Shown here one piece after another: positions 44,300 to 53,392 of a DNA stretch of 64,000 bases (position 1 is the stretch's first letter; each line of letters begins with the position of its first letter). The notes under the pieces are model-generated. The model was not told the origin of the DNA. It made no database searches and saw nothing but the letters and a program-made list of their open reading frames with translations. The stretch comes from Rikenellaceae bacterium (lineage in GTDB: Bacteria > Bacteroidota > Bacteroidia > Bacteroidales > Rikenellaceae). Made by a program: the position numbers and the translations under genes. The DNA is taken from the NCBI GenBank assembly GCA_015060045.1, contig SUZH01000002.1, forward strand, positions 208,791 through 272,790. Direction: 5' to 3'.

Positions 44300-45868
44300 A
44301 TGATTAATGCTTCTTACCTGCAAGGGCTTGACTGGGGTATCCTGATCGGCTACTTCGTCATCCTGCTTGCCATCGGTGTCTGGGCCAGCACCCGACGCAA
44401 GAAGGGCAGCTCGCTCTTCCTGGCCGAGAACTCGCTGCGCTGGTACCACATCGGCTTCTCGATGTGGGGCACCAACGTCGGCCCCTCGATGCTCATCGCC
44501 TCGGCATCGGCCGGTTTCACGACCGGTATCGTATCGGGTAACTTCGCCTGGTACGCCTTCATCTTTATCTGCATGTTGGCCTTCGTCTTTGCGCCCCGCT
44601 ACCTCGGCTCGAAGGTCTCGACCCTCCCCGAGTTCATGGGTAAGCGCTTCGGTCAATCGACCCGCAACATCCTGGCTTGGTACACGATGATCACGATCCT
44701 GATCTCGTGGTTGGCCCTGACGCTCTTCGCCGGTGGCGTGCTGATTCGTCAGGTCTTCGATATCCCGATGTGGCAGTCGGCCCTGATTCTGCTGGCCATC
44801 TCGGCCTTCTTCACGATGCTCGGTGGTCTGAAGGCGGTAGCCTACACGAATGTCTATCAGATGCTGCTCCTGATCTTCGTGTCGGGTACGATCGTCGTGG
44901 CCGGACTCTACAAATTGGGAGGCATCGACGAGCTTGTGGCCCGCACGCCGGCCGACTATTGGGTGTTGTTCCGCCCCAACTCGGACGTCGATTTCCCCTG
45001 GTTGCCGATTGTGCTGGGCTACCCCATTTCGGGTATCTGGTTCTGGTGCACCGACCAGTCGATGGTGCAGCCCGTTCTGGCCGCCAAGAACCTGCGCGAA
45101 GGTCAGCTCGGCACGAACTTCACGGGTTGGCTGAAGATCCTCGATGTGCCCCTCTACATCCTGCCGGGTATCATCTGCTTCGCCCTCTACCCCACCTTGG
45201 CAAACCCCGATGAGGCCTATATGACGATGGTCAAGAACCTCTTCCCCGTGGGCATGGTGGGTCTCGTATTGGCCGTTTTGACCGCCGCCCTCGTGAGCAC
45301 GATCGGCTCGGCACTCAACGCCCTGAGCACCGTCTTTACGATGGATATCTACGTCAAGAAGTTCAACCCCAAGGCCTCGACCCGGGAGATTATCCGCATG
45401 GGACACATCGTGACGGTCGTGGGTGCTATCCTCTCGGTCATTATCTGCGTCGCCATCGACTCGATCAAGGGATTGAACCTCTTCAACGTCTTCCAGTCGG
45501 TGCTGAGCTTCATCGCTCCGCCGATGGCTGCCGTCTTTGTGCTGGGAGTCTTCTGGAAGCGCACCACGAAACGTGCCGCCAACTTCGCCTTGACGCTCGG
45601 TACGCTCCTCAGCATCGGTACGGGTGTGATCTACCTCTGGGCATGGCCCGAGGGGCTCGCCAAGCCCCACTTCATGATGCTTTCGTTCTACCTCTGGGTG
45701 GTGCTGGTCGTAGCCATGATGCTTATTTCGCAGTTCGATAAGTCGCCCATGGAGGAGGGCACGGAGCTCTTCGACAAGGTGGAACGCCAAAAGACAGGTG
45801 CGTTAGTTGCCGGCCTCTGGATCGCCCTGATTCTGGTGATGATCGGCCTCTACATCTTCTTCAATTAA
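44300..45868 (+). CDS. Sodium:solute symporter (SSS family)
   Basis: A 522-residue inner-membrane protein with ~13-14 TM segments. SSS signatures include GVWASTRRKKGSSLFLAEN, MWGTNVGPSMLIASASAGF and GSALNALSTVFTMDIY. By context it would import the sugar or methylated sugar used by the GH31/URO-D proteins. It ends the operon that starts at 39078; a terminator follows. Confidence 0.92.
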   Translation: MINASYLQGLDWGILIGYFVILLAIGVWASTRRKKGSSLFLAENSLRWYHIGFSMWGTNVGPSMLIASASAGFTTGIVSGNFAWYAFIFICMLAFVFAPRYLGSKVSTLPEFMGKRFGQSTRNILAWYTMITILISWLALTLFAGGVLIRQVFDIPMWQSALILLAISAFFTMLGGLKAVAYTNVYQMLLLIFVSGTIVVAGLYKLGGIDELVARTPADYWVLFRPNSDVDFPWLPIVLGYPISGIWFWCTDQSMVQPVLAAKNLREGQLGTNFTGWLKILDVPLYILPGIICFALYPTLANPDEAYMTMVKNLFPVGMVGLVLAVLTAALVSTIGSALNALSTVFTMDIYVKKFNPKASTREIIRMGHIVTVVGAILSVIICVAIDSIKGLNLFNVFQSVLSFIAPPMAAVFVLGVFWKRTTKRAANFALTLGTLLSIGTGVIYLWAWPEGLAKPHFMMLSFYLWVVLVVAMMLISQFDKSPMEEGTELFDKVERQKTGALVAGLWIALILVMIGLYIFFN

Positions 45869-45882
45869 ACAAAAACGCACAA

Positions 45883-45926
45883 GGAGCAGTGCGGCAAGGC
45901 CGTTTGTCGGCTGCTCCTATTTTTTC
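45883..45926 (+). terminator. Terminator after the symporter
   Basis: ggagcag / ctgctcc arms with a 21-base, partly paired loop, then a T6-7 run. It lies just before the next gene, whose ATG is at 45937. Confidence 0.6.
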
Positions 45927-45936
45927 CTACGAAACT

Positions 45937-47040
45937 ATGAAACGATTTTTACTTTCACTCACCCTGCTCCTCACCTCTGCAGGCATCGCCTTTGCCCAAT
46001 CGGTGACGGTCAATAAGATTTGGTTGGAAAAGGATGTTACCCTCAACTCAAAGTTGGGCATGAAAATTCACTTTTTCATGCAAACGGACGGGTTAAAGGA
46101 TGTACCTATGAGTGCCATTGCCTATTTTGACGAGCCGAAAGGGGTCGGCGTTAAAGATACCGACGGACGTTGGTGCACAACAAGCGGCACCGTAGCCATT
46201 TGGGCCGATTTCACTCCTCCGTACGAGAGTAGCGTATGGAGCGACTTTTGGTTTTTCGTCGCCTACGAAGATGTGCATATTAAAGATTACAGCAAGACCT
46301 ATTATTGTCATGTTTTCATCTTTGACAAACAAGGTAAGCAGTACGGTAATACGGAATATGCAGCCTTCCAGGTCAAACAACCCGCCAACAACAACGCCCA
46401 TTTAGCCCCTGCTGCAGGATCGTTTCCCAATCAGCAGACCATCTACGTAACGAATGCAGATGGCCGAGGCGGCATCCTCTCGCTCTATTGTTATTACGCT
46501 GATGGCGAGAAGATGATCCGTTGCAACCTGGGCAGCTCATCCTTCCTCTACCGCTATGTGGATGAGGCCCCCGACCGTATTCTTTTCCGTGAGGGCAACT
46601 ATCAACCCGTCTATGGACAATTCAACACCTTGGCGTGGAGAGATAATATATATGGACACGCCATTGTCATTTTCAAAGATTGGAGCCAAGTCAACTATGT
46701 ACGCGGGAGTGGCAACTACACCGAGTACAAACAATTCACCACCAAAGCAAAGTACGATGAGTATCAGCAGGCACTACAACGCCTCAATGCCATGAGCACA
46801 ATGCACAATGGTGGCTACAACAGTGGCTATTCGGGCAGCAGTCATCAGCACAACCACGAAGGCTCGAGCCATAGGGATGAGCGTTGTAAATACTGCGGTG
46901 GTGGCGGAGGCTGCAGCAGTTGTAATGGCAAGGGATACAAATTCAACCCCTATTCGGGTGAGAACGACACCTGCCCCTCCTGCAATGGTTCGGGTCGTTG
47001 TTTCAATTGTCATGGCACAGGCAAACAAGCCATCTATTAA
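45937..47040 (+). CDS. Exported protein with DnaJ-type CxxCxGxG zinc-finger C-terminus
   Basis: A 367-residue protein with a signal peptide (ends AFAQ). Residues ~20-150 look like an all-beta domain (VNKIWLEKDVTLNSKLGMKIHF...), then ~160-280 a second beta region with a WRDNIYGH block. The C-terminal ~60 residues are Gly/His-rich and hold four CxxC units, CKYCGGGG, CSSCNGKG, CPSCNGSG and CFNCHGTG, the pattern of the DnaJ zinc-binding domain. I do not recognise a function. Codon use is more AT-rich than in flanking genes. An upstream in-frame ATG at 45889 would lie in the terminator. Confidence 0.72.
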   Translation: MKRFLLSLTLLLTSAGIAFAQSVTVNKIWLEKDVTLNSKLGMKIHFFMQTDGLKDVPMSAIAYFDEPKGVGVKDTDGRWCTTSGTVAIWADFTPPYESSVWSDFWFFVAYEDVHIKDYSKTYYCHVFIFDKQGKQYGNTEYAAFQVKQPANNNAHLAPAAGSFPNQQTIYVTNADGRGGILSLYCYYADGEKMIRCNLGSSSFLYRYVDEAPDRILFREGNYQPVYGQFNTLAWRDNIYGHAIVIFKDWSQVNYVRGSGNYTEYKQFTTKAKYDEYQQALQRLNAMSTMHNGGYNSGYSGSSHQHNHEGSSHRDERCKYCGGGGGCSSCNGKGYKFNPYSGENDTCPSCNGSGRCFNCHGTGKQAIY

Positions 47041-47061
47041 CAGGACGTCTACCCCAACAAG

Positions 47062-47092
47062 AAAGGCTGCCCGAAAGGACAGCCTTTTCTTT
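47062..47092 (+). terminator. Bidirectional terminator
   Basis: aaaggctg(c)cc / gg(a)cagccttt with a GAAA loop; T-rich on the plus side. It separates this gene from the convergent dehydrogenase. Confidence 0.6.
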
Positions 47093-47133
47093 GTATGGAT
47101 TGTAAAGCACGATGCTTTTAGGCGAGTTTGCCT

Positions 47134-48156
47134 TTACTCGAACTTGACCAGGATACGGAACACCTTACCCGGTGCTTCGGCCCAGGTCTTCATCACCTCG
47201 TGCGCCGTTTCGGGCGTAGCCACCGCCGAGATCAACTGATCCTTCGGGAAGTCGGGATGCTCGTCCATGAAGCGAATCACGGCACGGAAATCCGAGGGCA
47301 TCGCGTTGCGCGAACCGCGGATATCGAGCTCCTTCTGCACGAACAACTTCGTCTGGAACTCCACATTGCTCTTGGCATAACCGATGCAGACTACACGACC
47401 CGCAAAGGCCACCTCATCGACCGCCATGACGTAGGTAATGGGCGAACCGACGGCCTCCACCACCACGTTCGGCCCGTGACCTGAAGTCAGCGCCTGGAGC
47501 TTCTCATGCACATTTTCGCTCATCGTATTGACCGTGTACTTGGCACCGAGCTGCTTGGCCAAAGCCAGCTTCTCGTCGTCGATATCGGCCGCAATCACCG
47601 TCGCACCGCGCAAGGCAGCACGCACGATAGCACCCACACCGATCATACCGCAACCGATCACCATCACCGTATCGAGATCGGTCACCTGGGCACGATCCAC
47701 GGCGTGGAAACCGACACTCATCGGCTCAATCAGCGCCGCATCGCGCGTCGATACGCCCTCGGCCGGAATCACCTTCTGCCAGGGCACCACGATGTAGTCC
47801 GACATGGCACCATTGCGCTGCACACCCAGCGTCTCGTTGAATTGGCAGGCATTCACGCGACCTGCGAGGCACGAAGCACACGTACCGCAAGCCGTGTAGG
47901 GGTTGATCGTCACGGTCTGCCCCACCTTCACCGTGACAGGCACACCCTCGCCCACGGCAGCCACCTCGCCACCGATCTCATGACCGGGAATGACGGGCAA
48001 CTTCACCATCGGGTTACGACCCAGGTAGGTGTTCAAATCCGAGCCGCAATAGCCCACATAACACATCTTCACGAGCACCTCGCCCGCCTTGGGCTGCGGC
48101 TGCTCCATCTCGACCACCTGCATCTCCAGGGGTGCGACAATCTGTACTGCTTTCAT
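47134..48156 (-). CDS. Zinc-type (MDR) sugar-acid dehydrogenase, probable L-galactonate 5-dehydrogenase
   Basis: A 340-residue medium-chain dehydrogenase. Catalytic zinc ligands are in YCGSDLNTY (Cys) and PGHEIGGEV (His/Glu); structural zinc is in ACGTCASCLAGRVNAC (four Cys). The Rossmann motif is GCGMIGVGAI. Position next to a lactonase and an aldo/keto reductase matches the L-galactose route described in Bacteroides vulgatus, giving L-galactonate to D-tagaturonate. L-fuconate is an alternative substrate. ATG 48156 chosen; an in-frame start at 48195 lies upstream. Confidence 0.85.
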   Translation of the reverse strand: MKAVQIVAPLEMQVVEMEQPQPKAGEVLVKMCYVGYCGSDLNTYLGRNPMVKLPVIPGHEIGGEVAAVGEGVPVTVKVGQTVTINPYTACGTCASCLAGRVNACQFNETLGVQRNGAMSDYIVVPWQKVIPAEGVSTRDAALIEPMSVGFHAVDRAQVTDLDTVMVIGCGMIGVGAIVRAALRGATVIAADIDDEKLALAKQLGAKYTVNTMSENVHEKLQALTSGHGPNVVVEAVGSPITYVMAVDEVAFAGRVVCIGYAKSNVEFQTKLFVQKELDIRGSRNAMPSDFRAVIRFMDEHPDFPKDQLISAVATPETAHEVMKTWAEAPGKVFRILVKFE

Positions 48157-48204
48157 TGGATATCTATTAACTGTTTTCGTTTCACAAAACCTCAAAAGGT
48201 GCTT

Positions 48205-49134
48205 TTATTCTGACATATTTTTGATATAGGGCAACTCGACCAGCTCCTTGAATCCGTAGAACTTCTCCGCATTTCCTCCCAGGAACATCGCCTTCTCCTC
48301 GTCGGTAAGCTCCTTCGATTTCTGCACAAAGTCATACGACATGCGGTAGGTGATGGCCGTGATCGTACGCGGATAGTCCGAGCCCCACATCAGCTTCTCC
48401 ATGCCCACCTCCTCGGCAGCCTGACGAATCGCCTTGATCGCCCCGTGGAAGGGGTAAAACTCCGCGTTGTAGAGCCAGGTGATGCCACCCGACTCGATCA
48501 TCACGTTCCGATGATGCGCCAGGCGCACCTGCTCCATAAAGGTCGGGAAGGTCGCCATACCGAAGTGGCCAATGGCCGTCTTAAGGTCGGGGTGCTGCTG
48601 CAGTATCTCATCCAGCTGGGCAATTTGGCGGCTGTCGTCATCCAGGTCGATCGAGAGGATCATCCCCTCCTTCTCCATCCAGGCGAAGAGATCGGCCATC
48701 TTCTTATCCTGCAACTCCACCACCACGGCATCGGTCTTGAGGCGGTTTCCGGGGATCTTAATCGCCTTAAAACCGCGCTCCTTGAGCTTTTTGGCCTGCC
48801 CCACGACATCCTCGTCGAAGTACTCGCACATGCCGCAGCAGAAGAAGCGGTCGGGGTATTTCGTTTGCACCTCCTCCAGGTAATCGTTCTGGTGGCCATC
48901 GATATACTCCTGCGTGATGACAGCCGCCGAGACCTGTGCATAGTTCATGTTCGAGAGGAAAACCTCGGCCGTGTTCCTGCCGTCGATCATAAACGGGGGC
49001 ACCATCTGCACCTCCTCGCCGAGGAAGTGCGAACGACCATTCTCGAGCGTCTGAATGCGCTTACCGTTCCAGACGGCATCCTGCTTCAGCCACAGATGGG
49101 CGTGGGCGTCGATAATCTTGTAATCCATCTCCAT
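48205..49134 (-). CDS. Amidohydrolase 2 family lactonase (L-galactono/L-fucono-lactonase type)
   Basis: A 309-residue TIM-barrel protein of the cog3618 type. Its metal site begins with IDAHAHLW near the N-terminus and ends with MWGSDYP. Such proteins open 1,5- or 1,4-aldonolactones, here probably the product of the adjacent aldo/keto reductase. Located between the dehydrogenase and the reductase genes, on the same strand with short gaps. Confidence 0.82.
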   Translation of the reverse strand: MEMDYKIIDAHAHLWLKQDAVWNGKRIQTLENGRSHFLGEEVQMVPPFMIDGRNTAEVFLSNMNYAQVSAAVITQEYIDGHQNDYLEEVQTKYPDRFFCCGMCEYFDEDVVGQAKKLKERGFKAIKIPGNRLKTDAVVVELQDKKMADLFAWMEKEGMILSIDLDDDSRQIAQLDEILQQHPDLKTAIGHFGMATFPTFMEQVRLAHHRNVMIESGGITWLYNAEFYPFHGAIKAIRQAAEEVGMEKLMWGSDYPRTITAITYRMSYDFVQKSKELTDEEKAMFLGGNAEKFYGFKELVELPYIKNMSE

Positions 49135-49142
49135 CTGTCGGG

Positions 49143-50075
49143 TTACGAGTTAGCCCAGCTCACGCGCTTCTGATCGCCGATGATCTCCTGCACCTCGCGC
49201 ACCAGATCCCAATCGATCGGCTCCTCGATGAAGGCCAAATTCTTCTTCACATTGGCCGGATTGGCCGACGAGAAGAGGGTCGTTGCAATGCGGTCGTTCG
49301 ACAGGGCATACTGCATGGCGAGCTTCTCGATCGGATAGCCCTTCGCCTTGCAGTGCTCGGCCGCCTTCTTGCACACCTCCACCAGGGGTTTCGGTGCGGG
49401 ATGCCAATCGGGCACACCACGCTCCGACAGCAGACCCATCGACAGAGGCGATGCGCTGATCACACCCACGTTGTTCGCCTCGAAGAAGTCCAGGAAATCG
49501 ACCATCTTGTCATCACACAGGCAGTAGTGGCAGAAGTTCAGTACGCTCTCCACCGTACCTGCGGGGACATGCTCGATGACCCACTTGATATTCTCCAACT
49601 GCAGGTCCGTGATGCCGACATGGCTCACGATGCCCTGCTCGCGCAGCTCCACGAGTGCCGGCAGGGTCTCGTTCACCACCTGATTCAAATCGGCAAACTC
49701 CACATCGTGTACATTGATCAGGTCGATGTGGTCGATACCCAGGCGCTCCATGCTCTCATAGACACTCTCCTGGGCACGCTTGGCCGAGTAGTCCCACGTG
49801 TTCACGCCATCCTTGCCGTAGCGACCCACCTTGGTCGAGAGGTAGTACTTCTCGCGCGGCACGTTGCGAAGCGCCTTACCAAGCACCGTTTCAGCCTTGT
49901 AGTGGCCATAGTAGGGCGAGACATCGATAAAGTTCATACCGCCCTCAATGGCCGTATAAACCGCCTCTAAGGCCTCCTCTTCGCGCGTCGAGCGGAAGAC
50001 GCTGCCGAGCGACGAAGCACCAAAACTGAGGGCAGATACCACCATGCCCGTCTTGCCGATTTCGTTGAATTTCAT
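49143..50075 (-). CDS. Aldo/keto reductase, probable L-galactose (or L-fucose) 1-dehydrogenase
   Basis: A 310-residue AKR with tetrad D and Y in FIDVSPYYGHYK, K in STKVGRYG and H in NVHDVEF. The N-terminus MKFNEIGKTGMVVSALSFGASSLG and the overall pattern match the L-galactose dehydrogenase group. It would oxidise the sugar at C1 to a lactone. It is the first gene of a three-gene operon; the products should enter the UxaB step as D-tagaturonate. Confidence 0.84.
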   Translation of the reverse strand: MKFNEIGKTGMVVSALSFGASSLGSVFRSTREEEALEAVYTAIEGGMNFIDVSPYYGHYKAETVLGKALRNVPREKYYLSTKVGRYGKDGVNTWDYSAKRAQESVYESMERLGIDHIDLINVHDVEFADLNQVVNETLPALVELREQGIVSHVGITDLQLENIKWVIEHVPAGTVESVLNFCHYCLCDDKMVDFLDFFEANNVGVISASPLSMGLLSERGVPDWHPAPKPLVEVCKKAAEHCKAKGYPIEKLAMQYALSNDRIATTLFSSANPANVKKNLAFIEEPIDWDLVREVQEIIGDQKRVSWANS

Positions 50076-50117
50076 ACCGTATCTGTTTTATTAAGTCTAT
50101 AGTTCGCGATAATAGAA

Positions 50118-50125
50118 CAAATATA
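50118..50125 (-). promoter_or_regulatory. -7 element of the L-galactose operon
   Basis: Minus strand TATATTTG, exact match, about 43 bp before the ATG of the aldo/keto reductase gene. Confidence 0.5.
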
Positions 50126-50159
50126 ACTATTTTCATCGAACTTTCAAACTTCGAGGCAC

Positions 50160-50191
50160 AAAAAAAGGGTCGCAGCCAAGCTACGACCCTT
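50160..50191 (-). terminator. Terminator after guaA
   Basis: Minus-strand stem aagggtcgtagc / gctgcgaccctt (one mismatch) then a T7 run. Confidence 0.75.
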
Positions 50192-50253
50192 CATATTACA
50201 TGTAGAATTTTGAATTATTCTTAATTTTTAATTCTAAATTCTAAATTTCCACC

Positions 50254-51561
50254 CTACTCCCACTCGATCGTAGCACTCGGCTTCGGCGAGAGGTCGTAGC
50301 ATACACGGTTCACGTTGGGAACCTCCTTCAGGATACGGTTCGTGATCTTGTGCAGCACGGGCCACTCGAGCTCCTCGATCGAAGCGGTCATGGCATCCAC
50401 CGTATTCACGGCACGCAGGATCACCGGCCAATCGTACGAGCGGGCATTGTTGCGCACACCCACCGACTTAAAGTCGGGAATCACCGTAAAGTACTGCCAA
50501 ACCTTCTTATCCAGACCGGCCAGCTTGAACTCCTCGCGCAGGATGGCATCCGCCTCACGCAGCGCCTCCAGACGATCACGCGTGATGGCACCCAGGCAGC
50601 GCACACCCAGACCCGGACCCGGGAAGGGCTGACGATAAACCATATCGTACGGCAGACCCAGCTCTACACCGCAGGCACGCACCTCATCCTTGAAGAGCTG
50701 ACGCAGCGGCTCCACGAGGGCAAACTGCAGATCCTCCGGCAGACCGCCCACGTTGTGGTGCGACTTAACCATCTTGGCCGTCTTCGTACCGCTCTCCACG
50801 ATGTCGGGATAGATCGTACCCTGACCCAGGAAGTCGATACCGTCCAGCTTGCGGGCCTCCTCCTCAAAGACGCGGATAAACTCGCCACCGATGATCTTGC
50901 GCTTCTGCTCGGGATCCTCCACACCCTCGAGCTTCGTGAGGAAGCGCTCCGTCGCATCGACATAGACGAGGTTGGCGTTGAGCTGGTTGCGGAATACCTC
51001 AACCACATCCTCCGACTCGCCCTTGCGCATCAGACCGTGGTTTACGTGTACGCAGACGAGCTTGTCGCCAATGGCCTTCAGGAGCAGAGCCGCCAGCACC
51101 GACGAATCGACACCGCCCGAGAGGGCCAGCAGCACCTTCTTATCGCCCACCTGACGACGAACGAGCTCCACCTGGTCGTCGATGAAGTTCTTCATGTTCC
51201 AGTTCGTCTCGGCCTTGCAAACATCAAACACGAACGACTTAACAGCCTCCTTGGCCGCCTCCATATCGTTACCCAGCTGCGGCATCTTCACCTCGCACAG
51301 TGCCTTGTCGTGGCCCATGGCGATCACCGGGAAACCGGCCTCGTAGATCTCGGGCAGGACGTCGATCTCCACGCCGTCCACCACATTCATCGGGCCACCA
51401 TTCAGAATCACACCCTTCACACCGGGCAGCGCCTTCAGCTCCTCGGCCGTAATGTCGTGCGGATAGATCTCACTATACACACCCAAAGCACGGATAGCTC
51501 GGGCCAGCACCGTATTTTCGTGGCTGCCCAAATCCAGAATCACAATCATATCTTGTTTCAT
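50254..51561 (-). CDS. guaA: GMP synthase with degenerate, shortened glutaminase domain
   Basis: At 435 residues it is ~90 shorter than standard GuaA (about 525). The ATP-pyrophosphatase and dimerisation domains are intact: LALSGGVDSS, IGGEFIRVFEEEA, GQGTIYPD, SHHNVGGLP, PFPGPGLGVR and C-terminal PPSATIEWE-type KPSATIEWE. The glutaminase domain keeps only its start (VILDLGSHEN, VILNGGP). Where C86 (GVCYGMQ in E. coli) should be, it reads AMGHDKA; the ~80 residues with the catalytic His and Glu are absent. It should thus use free ammonia or a separate glutaminase. ATG 51549 is an alternative start. Confidence 0.93.
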   Translation of the reverse strand: MKQDMIVILDLGSHENTVLARAIRALGVYSEIYPHDITAEELKALPGVKGVILNGGPMNVVDGVEIDVLPEIYEAGFPVIAMGHDKALCEVKMPQLGNDMEAAKEAVKSFVFDVCKAETNWNMKNFIDDQVELVRRQVGDKKVLLALSGGVDSSVLAALLLKAIGDKLVCVHVNHGLMRKGESEDVVEVFRNQLNANLVYVDATERFLTKLEGVEDPEQKRKIIGGEFIRVFEEEARKLDGIDFLGQGTIYPDIVESGTKTAKMVKSHHNVGGLPEDLQFALVEPLRQLFKDEVRACGVELGLPYDMVYRQPFPGPGLGVRCLGAITRDRLEALREADAILREEFKLAGLDKKVWQYFTVIPDFKSVGVRNNARSYDWPVILRAVNTVDAMTASIEELEWPVLHKITNRILKEVPNVNRVCYDLSPKPSATIEWE

Positions 51562-51685
51562 AGCGGTAAAGTTATTTATTGTTTGTTAAACTCATTAACC
51601 TTAAAGCATCAGCCCACATTGCAACGCTATTTCAAAGCATCGTCGTGTGGGCTGAAGTCTTATTCATCTTGTCTGACAAGTTGGT

Positions 51686-53164
51686 TTATCGCTCGCTGGA
51701 GTAGTTCGGAGCCTCACGCGTGATGGCCACATCGTGCGGGTGGCTCTCCTGCATACCCGACGCCGTGATGCGGATGAACTTCGCCTTCTGCAGGGTCGGG
51801 ATATCTTTCGCACCGCAGTAACCCATACCCGAGCGCAGACCGCCGATCAACTGGTAAACCGTCTCGCTCAACATGCCTTTGTACGGCACACGTGCTACGA
51901 TACCCTCGGGAACGAGCTTGTTGATATTACCCTCGCAACCCTTCTGGAAGTAGCGATCGGCCGAACCGGCCTTCATGGCATCGATCGAACCCATGCCGCG
52001 ATACGACTTAAACTTACGACCGTTGAAGATGATCGTCTCACCCGGAGCCTCCTCCGTACCGGCGAACATCGAGCCTACCATCACCGAGTCACCACCGGCA
52101 GCCAGGGCCTTCACAATGTCGCCCGAGTAACGCAGACCACCGTCGGCAATCACGGGAACATCGTTCTTCTTCGCCTCGCTGGCAGCAGCGTAGATGGCCG
52201 ACAGCTGGGGAACACCCACACCGGCAATGATACGCGTCGTACAGATCGAACCGGGACCGATACCCACCTTGATACCGTCGGCACCTGCATCGATGAGGAA
52301 GCGGGCAGCCTCGGCCGTTGCGATGTTACCGGCCACCACATCCAACGTCGGGAACTCGGCCTTGATCTCGCGCAATTTCTTGGCGATGTTGGCCGAATGG
52401 CCGTGTGCCGAGTCGAGCACCACAGCATCCACACCCTCGGCAACCAGCGCACGTACACGGATTATGGCATCGTCCGTAATACCGACACCGGCAGCCACAC
52501 GCAGACGACCCTTGTCGTCCTTGCAGGCATTGGGATGGTCCTGAATCTTCGTAATATCTTTATAGGTAATCAGACCTACCAGACGATCCTCGTCATCTAC
52601 GACGGGCAGCTTCTCGATCTTCGAGCCGAGCAACATATCCTTGGCCGTCTCCAGATCGGTCGAGTGGGTCGTTACGAGCTGCTCGCGCGGCGTCATCACG
52701 TCACCGATCAGGCGCGTCATATCGCGCTGGAAGCGCAGGTCGCGGTTCGTCACGATACCGATCAGCTTCTTCGCCTCGTCTACTACGGGGATACCGCCGA
52801 TCTTGTTCTCGGCCATCAGGTTCAAGGCATCACCTACGGTCTCCGACTTCGAGATCGTCACCGGATCGTAGATCATACCATTCTCGGCACGCTTTACGCG
52901 ACGCACCTGGGCAGCCTGCTCGGCAATCGACATATTTTTGTGAATCACTCCGATACCACCCTCACGTGCCAAGGCAATTGCCATGGGAGCCTCCGTGACG
53001 GTATCCATCGCCGCCGAGACGATGGGAATGTTCAGGCGAATATTTCGCGAGAAACGGGTTTGCATAACAACCTCTCGCGGCAACACTTCGGAATAGGCGG
53101 GAACCAACAGCACATCGTCGAAGGTCAAACCCTCGGGCTGTACTCTTTCATCGATAAAAGACAT
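51686..53164 (-). CDS. guaB: IMP dehydrogenase
   Basis: A 492-residue enzyme oxidising IMP to [19 protein letters not shown] near the N-terminus, two CBS domains (about residues 95-215), catalytic Cys loop [15 protein letters not shown], and the flap RYFQKG...VARVPYKG. It precedes guaA on the same strand, so the two GMP-forming steps are adjacent. ATG 53164 chosen; the longer in-frame start would cross the promoter. Confidence 0.96.
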   Translation of the reverse strand: MSFIDERVQPEGLTFDDVLLVPAYSEVLPREVVMQTRFSRNIRLNIPIVSAAMDTVTEAPMAIALAREGGIGVIHKNMSIAEQAAQVRRVKRAENGMIYDPVTISKSETVGDALNLMAENKIGGIPVVDEAKKLIGIVTNRDLRFQRDMTRLIGDVMTPREQLVTTHSTDLETAKDMLLGSKIEKLPVVDDEDRLVGLITYKDITKIQDHPNACKDDKGRLRVAAGVGITDDAIIRVRALVAEGVDAVVLDSAHGHSANIAKKLREIKAEFPTLDVVAGNIATAEAARFLIDAGADGIKVGIGPGSICTTRIIAGVGVPQLSAIYAAASEAKKNDVPVIADGGLRYSGDIVKALAAGGDSVMVGSMFAGTEEAPGETIIFNGRKFKSYRGMGSIDAMKAGSADRYFQKGCEGNINKLVPEGIVARVPYKGMLSETVYQLIGGLRSGMGYCGAKDIPTLQKAKFIRITASGMQESHPHDVAITREAPNYSSER

Positions 53165-53189
53165 AATGAACGGGATTTTTTGTTGCCTG

Positions 53190-53197
53190 CAAAAGTA
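53190..53197 (-). promoter_or_regulatory. -7 element of guaB
   Basis: Minus strand TACTTTTG, fits TAnnTTTG, ~26 bp before the ATG. Confidence 0.5.
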
Positions 53198-53392
53198 ATA
53201 TTTTTTTCGCAAATAAGCAACTACAACGCCCCGTACGGCCAAAAATTATAAACATTTTTTCATCAAGCCCACCCGCGTGGAGCAAGAAACCGCACCCGCA
53301 TCGACACGGAATGGCACAAAGCGCAAAAAATCGTCCTTCGTGCGGCCAAATTGGGATTTATTTTGTACCTTCGCAACAAATACGACAAACCT

